Positions 54,239 through 62,510 of a stretch of 64,000 bases of DNA are shown here, piece after piece. A program made the translations under genes and the position numbers. Positions within the stretch are counted from its first letter, which is position 1. Every line of letters starts with the position of its first letter. Source of the DNA: DATDIC01 sp963777625. GTDB lineage: Bacteria; Pseudomonadota; Alphaproteobacteria; Acetobacterales; Acetobacteraceae. Location of the stretch: the NCBI GenBank assembly GCA_963777625.1, contig CAVZRO010000008.1, positions 1 through 64,000 of the forward strand, written 5' to 3'. The notes beneath the pieces were generated by a model. The model was not told where the DNA came from. It did no database searches and worked only from the letters and a program-made list of their open reading frames with translations.

Positions 54239-54813
54239 GGCACCGACGAGTCCCCGAACCCCAACCCCTCATAGATCTCCGCCAGCGCAAGCCTCGTCTC
54301 ATCGGGATACAGCGTCATCGTCTCCTCCGCGCGGGTCAGGTTCGCGCCCAGCGTCAGCCGTCCGTTCTCGCTGCGCGCCCAGATCACCACGTTCGGCTCC
54401 TCCTGTGAAACGACCACATAGAACCGGATCGACGGCGTGGCGTCGTAATCGCGCAGCTTGATTTGCAGATCGAGCCAGGCCGTGCTGCGCGACAGCACCT
54501 CGAACACCACGGCGGGCTCGGATGCATTGTGCGACTGCGGATCGAACCGACCGCAGTCGATCAGCGCATCGGGGTACCGTGTGTTGCCGGTCCCGGTGAT
54601 CACCCGCAGATCAGACCCAAAGGGCCGGCATGGCGATCCGCGCAACCGGTCACGCAACGTCGCGACGATATTCAGGCCGATCAGGTGATGCGCCTGAGTT
54701 CCCCCGGTCATCAGCCGCGGCTGCCCATCCACCAGTTCGTATTTCGCCGGCTGCTCTGCCTCCCAGGGGAGGAACGCCTCCAGCGTCCACCGATGCAGCC
54801 CTGCCTCGCTCAT
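54235..54813 (-). CDS. Uma2-family (DUF820) PD-(D/E)XK nuclease-fold protein
   Basis: A 192-residue Uma2 protein. The start is WTLEAFLPWEAEQPAKYELVDGQPRLM. Active-site segments are RYPDALIDCGRF (Asp) and EPAVVFEVLSRSTAWLDLQIKLRDY (E-x-L with following Lys). ISQEEP-like VVVSQEEPNVVIWAR follows. The family has a restriction-endonuclease-like fold; the biological function is not settled. It is coupled to the EVE gene and divergent from the ccm operon. Confidence 0.88.
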   Translation of the reverse strand: MSEAGLHRWTLEAFLPWEAEQPAKYELVDGQPRLMTGGTQAHHLIGLNIVATLRDRLRGSPCRPFGSDLRVITGTGNTRYPDALIDCGRFDPQSHNASEPAVVFEVLSRSTAWLDLQIKLRDYDATPSIRFYVVVSQEEPNVVIWARSENGRLTLGANLTRAEETMTLYPDETRLALAEIYEGLGFGDSSVP

Positions 54814-54909
54814 CTCCTTCCTGCCTCTCCGGTGTTACGGCGATAAAATCCACCAGTTGCTTCAATATCGGCCCTGTTTGCTTTACAGACCGTCGCGGGA
54901 ACCAGTCGC

Positions 54910-55674
54910 GTGGATGCCACCACCAGCTTTCCGCCGCAACGGCGCAGTCTGCACCGCTTCGCCAATCCGGGGCGCTTTTTGCGTCTCTCCGGGGCGGTCC
55001 TTCCATGGCTGGCGATCCCGGGGATTATCCTGACCGTGATCGGGCTGGTCTGGGGCCTGTTCTTCTCGCCGCCGGACTGGCAACAGGGCGACGCGGTCCG
55101 GATCATGTACATCCACGTCCCCGCGGCATGGCTGGCCTCCGCCGGGTATTTCGCCCTCGCCGCATGCTCGGCCGTCGCCCTGATCTGGCGCCATCCGCTG
55201 GCCGATCTGGCGGCGGTGGAAATCGGGCCGGTCGGCGCCGGAGTCACCGCGCTCTGCCTCGCCACCGGCAGCCTGTGGGGCAAGCCGATGTGGGGCGCCT
55301 GGTGGGTGTGGGACGCCCGCCTCACCTCCGTGCTGATCCTGTTCTTCCTCTATCTCGGGCATATCGCCCTGGTGCGCGCGTTCGACAGCCCGGAACGCGG
55401 CTACCGCGCGGGCGCCATCCTGGCACTGGTCGGGGCGGTCGACCTGCCCATCATCAAGTTCAGCGTCGATTGGTGGAACACGCTGCACCAGCCCGACACC
55501 ATCACACTCACCGGCGCACCCACCATGTATATCTCCATGCTGTGGCCGCTGCTGTTCTGTACCCTCGGCTATACTCTGGGGTTCGCCGCCATCATCGTCG
55601 CCCGCCTGCGCGCCGCGGTCATGGAGCGGCGGATCCGCGCCCTGCTGATGGCCCGGGTGCAGGAAGCCGCATGA
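54910..55674 (+). CDS. ccmC: Heme exporter protein CcmC
   Basis: A 254-residue, six-segment membrane protein that presents heme to CcmE at the periplasmic face. The Trp-rich heme-handling motif WGAWWVWDARLTS and the flanking His (YIHVPAAW; WWNTLHQPDTIT) are present. The start is GTG 54910. The ccmA and ccmB genes are not in this cluster. The stop overlaps the ccmD start (ATGA). Confidence 0.96.
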   Translation: MDATTSFPPQRRSLHRFANPGRFLRLSGAVLPWLAIPGIILTVIGLVWGLFFSPPDWQQGDAVRIMYIHVPAAWLASAGYFALAACSAVALIWRHPLADLAAVEIGPVGAGVTALCLATGSLWGKPMWGAWWVWDARLTSVLILFFLYLGHIALVRAFDSPERGYRAGAILALVGAVDLPIIKFSVDWWNTLHQPDTITLTGAPTMYISMLWPLLFCTLGYTLGFAAIIVARLRAAVMERRIRALLMARVQEAA

Positions 55675-55829
55675 CGCATCTGCCGTTTGTCGCCGCCGCT
55701 TACGCGCTGGGAGTGCTGCTGCCGGTCATCTACGCGGTCGCCGCCTTCCAGCGCACGCGCCGCGCCACCCGCCGGCTCGCCGGCATCGACACCAGGCGGG
55801 CCCGGTCCCGCGGTTCGCGGCCCACATGA
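55671..55829 (+). CDS. ccmD: Heme exporter protein CcmD
   Basis: A 52-residue single-pass membrane protein (FVAAAYALGVLLPVIYAVAA, then FQRTRRATRRLAGID). This matches CcmD, which stabilises the CcmABC-CcmE heme release complex. It overlaps both neighbours by four bases. Confidence 0.9.
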   Translation: MTHLPFVAAAYALGVLLPVIYAVAAFQRTRRATRRLAGIDTRRARSRGSRPT

Positions 55830-56347
55830 CCCGCAAGCGCCGTCGTCTTTATGCTCTGCTTGCCGGCGGCATCGGCCTCGGCTCCGCCACCGCGCTGGCG
55901 CTGACCGCGTTCCAGAGCAGCCTGCAATTCTTCGTCTCGCCGTCGCAGATCGTTTCGCACCAGATGCCCCCCGGCCGCACCCTGCGGCTCGGCGGCCTGG
56001 TGGAGGCCGGCAGCGTGCAGCACAGCGCCATCGCCGGCCATCCGCTGGCACGATTCCGGGTCGGCGACGGGCGCTCGACCGTCGAAGTCACCTACACCGG
56101 CGCGCTGCCGGACCTGTTCCGCGAAGGCCAGGGGATCGTGGCGATCGGCTCCGTGCAGCGGGACGGCACATTCCGCGCCGACGAGGTGCTGGCAAAACAC
56201 GACGAGAACTACATGCCCAAGGAAGTGGTCGAAGCGCTGAAGAAAAGCGGGCACTGGAATCCGGCCACGGGCGGCCCGCCCCCCGCCGCCACCTGGGATA
56301 CGATGCAGCTTCGCAGCACCGCCGCCAGCACGCAGGCGGGCGGATGA
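55826..56347 (+). CDS. ccmE: Cytochrome c maturation heme chaperone CcmE
   Basis: A 173-residue periplasmic OB-fold heme chaperone anchored by one N-terminal segment (LYALLAGGIGLGSATALAL). The covalent heme ligand is H125 in the signature LAKHDENYMP. ATG 55826 overlaps the ccmD stop, and its stop overlaps ccmF. Confidence 0.97.
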   Translation: MTRKRRRLYALLAGGIGLGSATALALTAFQSSLQFFVSPSQIVSHQMPPGRTLRLGGLVEAGSVQHSAIAGHPLARFRVGDGRSTVEVTYTGALPDLFREGQGIVAIGSVQRDGTFRADEVLAKHDENYMPKEVVEALKKSGHWNPATGGPPPAATWDTMQLRSTAASTQAGG

Positions 56348-58323
56348 GCCCCGAACTAGGTCATTTTGCCCTCGCCCTCGCCGTGGCGATCGCCGCGGCT
56401 CAGGCGGTACTGCCCCTGGTCGGCGCGCACCATCGCGACGCGCGCCTGATGGAGGCGGCTCCGGCGCTGGCCATCGGCCAGCTTCTGGCGTTAGCGACCT
56501 CGTTCGGCTGCCTTATCTGGAGCGCGGTGATTGACGATTTCTCGGTCTTCGACGTAGCCGAGAATTCCAGCACCAACGAACCGCTGATCTACAAGATCAC
56601 CGGCACCTGGGGAAACCATGAGGGGTCGATCCTGCTCTGGTGCCTGATCCTCGCCTGCTGCGGGGCGGCGGTGGCGGCAGGTGGCCGCAACCTGCCGTCG
56701 GCATTGCGGGCGCGCGTGATCGGGGTGCTGGGCCTGGTCTCGGCGGGGTTCCTGCTCTACGCGCTGACCGTCTCCAATCCGTTTCTGCGCGTCTGGCCAC
56801 CGCCGCTCGACGGCCGGAACATCAACCCGCTGCTGCAGGACCCCGGCCTGGCGATGCACCCGCCAGTGCTCTACGCCGGCTATGTCGGGTTCGCGATCCC
56901 GTTCGCCTTCGCGGTCGCCGCGCTCATCGAGGGCCGCGTCGATGCCGCCTGGGGCCGCTGGGTGCGTCCCTGGGCTCTCGGGGCTTGGTGCCTGCTGACC
57001 AGCGGCATCGCGCTGGGCTCCTGGTGGGCCTACTACGAACTGGGCTGGGGCGGGTTCTGGTTCTGGGACCCGGTGGAGAACGCCTCGCTGCTGCCCTGGC
57101 TCACCGGCACCGCCCTGCTGCACTCGGCCATCGTGGTGGAGAAGCGTGATGCGCTGAAGACCTGGACCGTCCTGCTGGCGATCGGCACCTTCTCGCTCAG
57201 CCTGTGCGGCACCTTCATGGTGCGGTCGGGGCTGTTGAACTCGGTGCACGCCTTCGCCTCGGACCCGACTCGCGGCGTCTTCATCCTGGTCTTGCTGGCG
57301 CTGGTCATCGGCGGCAGCCTGCTGCTGTTCGGTCTGCGCGCGCCGCAACTCGCGCCCTCCGGCGTGTTTGCCCCGATCTCGCGCGAAGGCGCGCTGGTGC
57401 TGAACAATGTGTTGCTGTGCTCGATCGCCGCGGTGGTGTTCACCGGCACGCTCTATCCGCCATTCGTCGCCCTGGTGTTCGGCGCCACCCTCAGCGTGGG
57501 GCCACCCTATTTCCATCTCACCGTTGTCCCCCTGCTGGTCCCATTGTTCCTGGCCATGAGCGTCGGGCCGGTGCTGCCCTGGAAACGGGCCGATCTGCTG
57601 CCCGGCGTGCTGCGGCTGTGGTGGGCGGCGGCACTGGCGGCGCTGGTCGGCATCGCGGCCGAGGCCGGCCTGCGCAATGCCTTCGCCGCTGCCGGCTTCG
57701 CCGCGGCGACCTGGCTCATCTTCGGCGCCTTCGCCGAGCTGGCGGAGCGGGTCCGCCTGTTCCGCATTCCGCTTGCCGCCACCTGGGGACGCGTCACCGC
57801 CCAGCCGCTCGCCGTGTGGGGCGCCGCCATCGCCCATGCCGGCATGGGCGTCACCGTGGCGGGCATCGCGGGGATGGCGCTGTCCGCCAGCACGATCGTC
57901 TCGGTGCACCCAGGCCAGACCATTGCATTCGGCGGCTATGACTGGGCGCTCACCGGCCTCCATACGCAGCCGGGATCCAACTACACGGCGCGCGTCGCCG
58001 ACCTTCTGGTGACGCGGAACGGCAAGCAGGTCGCCCTGTTCCACCCGTCCCGCCGCAACTTCGCCCGCGAGCAGCAGACGATCAGCGACACCGCCATCCA
58101 GACCAATCTTATCCGCGACCTGTATACCGTGATGGGCGACGAGCGTGACGGCCAGGTGGTGCTCCGGCTGCACGTGAATATCCTGGCGCCCTGGATCTGG
58201 CTTGGTGCGCTGGTCATGGCCATCGGCGGCGCCCTGTCCCTGGCCGATCGCCGTCTGCGCGTCGGCGCCCCAGCCCGGCGACGCGCCCTGCTGCCCGCGC
58301 GAGTTTCCTCATGGACGCGCTGA
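56344..58323 (+). CDS. ccmF: Heme lyase subunit CcmF
   Basis: A 659-residue multi-pass membrane protein. The periplasmic Trp-rich motif is GWGGFWFWDPVENASLLPWLTGTALLHS. Conserved segments include NSSTNEPLIYKITGTWGNHEGSILLW and MVRSGLLNSVHAFASDPTRG. It forms the heme-ligation module with CcmH/I. ATG 56344 lies four bases inside ccmE. The longer in-frame stretch back to 55687 is ccmD/ccmE in another frame. Its last 13 bases overlap ccmG. Confidence 0.97.
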   Translation: MSPELGHFALALAVAIAAAQAVLPLVGAHHRDARLMEAAPALAIGQLLALATSFGCLIWSAVIDDFSVFDVAENSSTNEPLIYKITGTWGNHEGSILLWCLILACCGAAVAAGGRNLPSALRARVIGVLGLVSAGFLLYALTVSNPFLRVWPPPLDGRNINPLLQDPGLAMHPPVLYAGYVGFAIPFAFAVAALIEGRVDAAWGRWVRPWALGAWCLLTSGIALGSWWAYYELGWGGFWFWDPVENASLLPWLTGTALLHSAIVVEKRDALKTWTVLLAIGTFSLSLCGTFMVRSGLLNSVHAFASDPTRGVFILVLLALVIGGSLLLFGLRAPQLAPSGVFAPISREGALVLNNVLLCSIAAVVFTGTLYPPFVALVFGATLSVGPPYFHLTVVPLLVPLFLAMSVGPVLPWKRADLLPGVLRLWWAAALAALVGIAAEAGLRNAFAAAGFAAATWLIFGAFAELAERVRLFRIPLAATWGRVTAQPLAVWGAAIAHAGMGVTVAGIAGMALSASTIVSVHPGQTIAFGGYDWALTGLHTQPGSNYTARVADLLVTRNGKQVALFHPSRRNFAREQQTISDTAIQTNLIRDLYTVMGDERDGQVVLRLHVNILAPWIWLGALVMAIGGALSLADRRLRVGAPARRRALLPARVSSWTR

Positions 58324-58871
58324 CCCGTCGCCGCATGCTGATGCTGGCGCCCCTCGGGCTGGCCGCGGCGGCCGGCGGCGGCTTCTGGGGCCTGCTGATG
58401 CGCATGCAGCGGGGCACCTACGATCCGCACACCCTGCCCAGCATGCTCGTCGGCAAGAAATTGCCGGAATTTTCGCTGCCGGGCCAACCACCCTCGACCG
58501 GGTTTTCCAGCACCGACATCACCGCCGGCGGCCGCCCGGCGCTGGTGAATTTCTTCGCCTCCTGGTGCATCCCCTGCATCCAGGAAGCACCGACACTGGC
58601 GCAGCTCCGCGAGCAGCAGGTGCCGATCTGGGGCATCGCCTACAAGGACACCGTCTCCGCCACCGCCGGCTTCCTGCAACAGAACGGCGACCCGTATGTC
58701 CGCGTGGCCCGTGACGATGGCGGCCAGGTGGCGATCGATTTCGGCGTGTATGGCGTGCCGGAGACCTACGTCGTGGACAAGGACGGCGTGGTCCGGCTGC
58801 GCTGGGCCGGCGGCCTGTCCGACGATATCGTGCGCGGCACGCTGCTGCCGATGCTGAAGTCGCTGGCGTGA
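58311..58871 (+). CDS. ccmG: Thiol:disulfide oxidoreductase CcmG/DsbE
   Basis: A 186-residue membrane-anchored thioredoxin-fold protein that keeps apocytochrome c cysteines reduced. The anchor is MLMLAPLGLAAAAGGGFWGLL. The active site is WCIPC (C86, C89), cis-Pro is in YGVPETYVVDKDG, and the family segment is GKKLPEFSLP. The stop overlaps the ccmH start (GTGA). Confidence 0.96.
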   Translation: MDALTRRRMLMLAPLGLAAAAGGGFWGLLMRMQRGTYDPHTLPSMLVGKKLPEFSLPGQPPSTGFSSTDITAGGRPALVNFFASWCIPCIQEAPTLAQLREQQVPIWGIAYKDTVSATAGFLQQNGDPYVRVARDDGGQVAIDFGVYGVPETYVVDKDGVVRLRWAGGLSDDIVRGTLLPMLKSLA

Positions 58872-59326
58872 AGCGGCCGCTCCTGCTGGTCCTGCTGCTT
58901 TTGGCCCTGTCTATCCTGGCCGGCTCCGCCCACGCCGTCAGCGATCCGGCAGAAATGCTCCCCAATCCGCTCCAGGAGCGCCGCGCCGAAGCGATCGGCG
59001 ACCAGCTTCGTTGCCTGGTGTGCCAGAACGAAAGCGTCGAGCAGTCGGACGCCGACCTTGCCAAAGATTTCCGCCGCATCATCCGCCAGCGCGTCGTCGC
59101 CGGCGACACCAACCAGCAGGTGATCGCCTGGATGGTGGCGCGCTACGGCGATTTCATCCGGTTGCGCCCCCCGGTGGATGGCCAGACCCTGCTGCTGTGG
59201 GCCGCGCCGCTGATTGCGCTGCTGGTCGCCGCCGGCGCCGTGCTGATCGGCTGGCGCCGCCGTGCCCGCATGCCGGAGCCGCTGTCCGCCGCCGAACGCC
59301 AGCACCTCGCCAATCTGCTGGAGTGA
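58868..59326 (+). CDS. ccmH: Cytochrome c-type biogenesis protein CcmH
   Basis: A 152-residue protein with a signal peptide (LLLVLLLLALSILAGSAHA), the thiol motif LRCLVCQNESV (C49, C52) and a C-terminal membrane segment. It reduces or holds apocytochrome with CcmG and CcmF. The start is GTG 58868. Confidence 0.96.
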   Translation: MKRPLLLVLLLLALSILAGSAHAVSDPAEMLPNPLQERRAEAIGDQLRCLVCQNESVEQSDADLAKDFRRIIRQRVVAGDTNQQVIAWMVARYGDFIRLRPPVDGQTLLLWAAPLIALLVAAGAVLIGWRRRARMPEPLSAAERQHLANLLE

Positions 59327-59336
59327 GCCGGGCCGC

Positions 59337-60050
59337 ATGATCTCGCTCTGGCTCGGAGTCGCCGTGTTGCTGGCGATTGCGCTCGCCCCGCTGGCGCTGT
59401 CGCTGCGCCGCGCCGGCCTCGCCCGCGGTCGGCGGGAGGCGGCCCTGGCCCTGCACCGGGCCCAGCTCGCGGAGCTGGACCGAGATCTTGCAGAAGCACG
59501 GATCGGAACCACGGAGCACGCCACGGCCGTGCTGGAGGTCCAGCGTCGGCTGCTCGCCGCCGATGGGCTGGCCGACCCCACGGCACACGGCGACTCCCGC
59601 TCCGGGGTGTGGACCGCGCTGGCGCTGGTGCCGGCCGCGGCGGTGCTGCTCTACCTGGTGGGCGGCTCGCCAGGGATGCCGGCCATGCCGCTTAAACAGC
59701 GGATCGCGGAGGCGCAGCAGCGGGTCCGCCAGGAAGCGGCCCTGGTGGCGCAATTGAAGCAGGTGCTGGCGGAGCTCGATCCCACCTCCGACAAGGCGCG
59801 CGAAGGCTACATCCTGCTGGGCAATGCCGAGGCCCGCCTGGGCCACATGAATGGCGCGGCATCGGCCTGGCAGACCGCATTGAAGGCCCGCTTCGACCCG
59901 ACCCTGGCGGTCGAAACCGCCGAGGCAATGACCGAAGCAAGCGGCCACGTCACCGATGAGGCCCGCGCTCTGTTCCAGCGCGCGCTGGCCGCGGGTCCGG
60001 GGAATGCGCCTTGGCGGCCGATGGCCGAACGGCGGCTGGGCGGAGGCTGA
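59337..60050 (+). CDS. ccmI: Cytochrome c-type biogenesis protein CcmI
   Basis: A 237-residue protein with two membrane segments (LWLGVAVLLAIALAPLALSL and VWTALALVPAAAVLLYLVGG) around a cytoplasmic coiled stretch (LHRAQLAELDRDLAEARIG). A periplasmic TPR part follows (GYILLGNAEARLGHMNGAASAWQTALKA) that captures apocytochrome tails. ATG 59337 is ten bases after ccmH. It is the last gene of the ccmCDEFGHI operon. Confidence 0.93.
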   Translation: MISLWLGVAVLLAIALAPLALSLRRAGLARGRREAALALHRAQLAELDRDLAEARIGTTEHATAVLEVQRRLLAADGLADPTAHGDSRSGVWTALALVPAAAVLLYLVGGSPGMPAMPLKQRIAEAQQRVRQEAALVAQLKQVLAELDPTSDKAREGYILLGNAEARLGHMNGAASAWQTALKARFDPTLAVETAEAMTEASGHVTDEARALFQRALAAGPGNAPWRPMAERRLGGG

Positions 60051-60425
60051 AGCGGAGATTGGGGACGCCCGGATGTCGGACGCATATGCACGAATGCCGG
60101 CGCTTGGCACCCGCGCTTCGCACCCATCATGCGCGGGCTTAGGAGTTGTTCGGAAACAACCGCGTCATCTCGTCATTCCCGCGGAAAGCGGGACTCCAGG
60201 CAAACCCTCGGAATTTCGTCGGCTCTCGCCTGGATGCCCGCTTTCGCGACGCTTTCGCGGGCATGACGGATCTCGGGCGAGCATGATGGATCTCGGGCAT
60301 GACGGATCTAGAGTCTTCGTCCTTGCGGGTTGGTATTATAATTATACTTGCCGAAAACGAAGATTGGCCGCAGTGGCGCGCTTCAGGCGCGCCTCCGCTT
60401 TCGCCCCGCGCCGTTCCGCTCCAGC
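60051..60425. other. Intergenic region with palindromic repeats
   Basis: It contains REP-like copy 5 and a short tandem duplication. No gene is seen. The transcripts from both sides converge here, and the palindromes could serve in transcript end formation. Confidence 0.55.
60171..60321 (+). repeat. Palindromic intergenic repeat (REP-like), copy 5, with tandem duplication
   Basis: CGTCATTCCCGCGGAAAGCG and GCTTTCGCGGGCATGACG form the arms, ACCCTCGGAATTTCG lies in the middle, and AGAGTCTTCGTCC ends the block. Inside it, GCATGACGGATCTCGGGC is repeated about two and a half times (60261-60309). Confidence 0.8.
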
Positions 60426-62212
60426 CTACGGCGGACCCGTTCCACCTCCGGTCCGACGATCATCAACGGTGCGAAGCCCGCGGCTTCCCACAGCCGGATG
60501 CTGAAGTCGGGGTGAAGCTGGAGTGCGCATGCCCCACCCTCGAAGGCGGTCTTTGGCGCCGGTGTCGAGCAGGCTCTCGGCGGGAAGGCGTTCGGCGAGG
60601 ATCACGGCGTGGCGTGGCAGTTCCAGGTGCCAGTATTCCACCCGGTCGACCTGCTGCTGTCGGACCGAGCCTCCGTTTTGAAGGTACTTCACCGGGATCA
60701 GCACCCGTTCCGCGTAGATGGCGTGATCGGGGGAGAGCAGGAGGTTCCGTGCCGGGGTGTTGGGGCCGAAGGCATGCGCCTCGATGCGGATCGGCCAGAC
60801 CGTGGCCGGCCTGGGGTGGCGCCAGCAGTCCACGCGGCGCCGGCCGATCCACGTGACGGGGGCCGAGCCGCCCTCGGCCAGAAGGACATGCTCGCCGACC
60901 GAAAGGGCTTCGATCGGGCGGTCGCCGTATTCGGTGGCGATGCGAGTGCCGCGGGCGAAGCAGGCGACATCGGGGACGATGTCCTGCGAGGTGCCGATGC
61001 CGACCACGGGGAAATAGTCGGTTGGGAACGCGTCGGAGCCGACCGACCCACCGTCCGGCACGGTGCCGGCCGGGAGGTAAATGTAGCTGAGTTCGATGGT
61101 GGCGCCGGTCGATCCGCCAAGTTGGAACAGCGAGTTTCCCGGCACCAAGACGTCGGCGGTGCCCGAAGACGAGAGGGCGAGGTCAAATGTGCCACTGCCG
61201 GTCAAGGCGGTGAGATCGGCCGTATCAGTCAGCGTGTCAGTGAGGGAGTTGGTCGAGATGAGGCCGGAGGCAGACATGCCGGACGTTCCGGCGAAATCGA
61301 CCGTCCCGTCGAACGCCGCCAGGGAGCCCGACATGTCCGCAGTGAGGCCAGGGGTGATCTCTTCGATGGCGCCGGGCAGCTCCAGGGTGATCGAGCCGAC
61401 CTGGTCGAGGCTGTAGCTGGCGATGGCGCTGCCCAGGTTTTCGAGGGCGATGCTGCTGTTGAGGTCCCCGGTGACTTGGATCGCTACCGCTTCCAGCGTG
61501 CCGAGAGAGGGATCGAACTGAAGCGCCGGAAGCATTGCCGACCAATCGGTAATGGTATCCGGCACGACGAATGTCTGCGGCGCGGTGGCGACCGACTGGT
61601 CCGGCACGAATGCGAACGGGGGCGGATTGTATGCACTGGACGCCGCTTCCCGCCGAATCCGCCACCTCCGCCAGGGGCGGCCGTGCCATACTGGTATTCC
61701 AGCGTAACCTGGGCGCCGGCGGTGGTCTGGCTCAGCATCTCCAGGTTGGCCGGCCCGATTTCCTCGACGGAGGCCTGGCCGGAGACGGTGACCGGCACCG
61801 TGCCGGTTCCGACGAACGGGCCGGGATCGGCGGAGACGGTCTGCAGCGTGGAGGCGGTGGCGACCTGCGTCAGACCGCTGACGACCGTGCCCGAGGTACC
61901 GGCGAAATCGATCGTGCCACTATAGGCGCCAAGCTCTTCGGGCCCTGATGCCGTGGTCGGCTCCGCGGCGATCGAGACCTCGTAGCTCGGGGTGGTCGCT
62001 TCGACGACACCGTAGATCGCAACGGAGCTGGTGACGGCGTCGGGCTGCAGGTTCTCGATCGAGACGGTACCGCCGACATCGCTTGTCAGCGACAGGCCAA
62101 CGGCCTGGAGCGAGCCAAGGTTGGGATCGAACTGCTGGAAGCCGAGCGTGGTGTTCCAGTCCGTGGCCGAATCCGCCACGGTCTGCGTCTGGGTGATGGT
62201 CTCCGTACTCAC
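60426..62212 (-). pseudogene. Secreted protein with two choice-of-anchor-type domains and a Hint domain, one frameshift
   Basis: The gene starts at GTG 62212 (VSTETITQTQTVADSATDWN). Two similar all-beta domains of about 170 residues follow: DWNTTLGFQQFDPNLGSLQAV and DWSAMLPALQFDPSLGTLEAV, each with GTIDFAGTSG or GTVDFAGTSG. They resemble choice-of-anchor E domains. A C-terminal Hint domain begins CFARGTRIATEYGDRPIEALSVGEHVL, with the inner LLLSPDHAIYAERVLIPVKYL. The frame changes near 61640 in a Gly-rich linker. Hint_2 domains of this kind occur in alphaproteobacterial exported proteins and may self-process. Confidence 0.72.
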
Positions 62213-62510
62213 GGCTGCTTCCCCACGCTCGCCGGCGAGATCATACCGGAATGGTTCTGGATCGCCAGTGTCATGGAGGGACGCCTCCGTCTGTGCACCA
62301 GCCCGCCGACCCACCCCCAAACCGTCAGCACCGCCATGTCGATACGCTGCTGGCGCCCGCCGGCGAACTGGACGACCTTGCCGCCATGACGCGACAGCCC
62401 GCCTACGACCGCCGCTTCAGCGTAACGGAATCTGCCGAAGCCGCTTGCGCGCGAGCAGATTCGCGCGCTCCACGCATCGCCAAGATCCCAGTCACGCGCG
62501 ATCTGCCCTG

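Noticed and set aside
56491..58173. 560-codon minus-strand open frame across ccmF
   Set aside because: Antisense shadow of ccmF with biased Gln/Arg/Gly composition.
62031..62510. In-frame N-terminal extension of the MFS transporter
   Set aside because: It is antisense to the choice-of-anchor gene and lacks membrane segments; the ATG at 62511 starts the normal family N-terminus.
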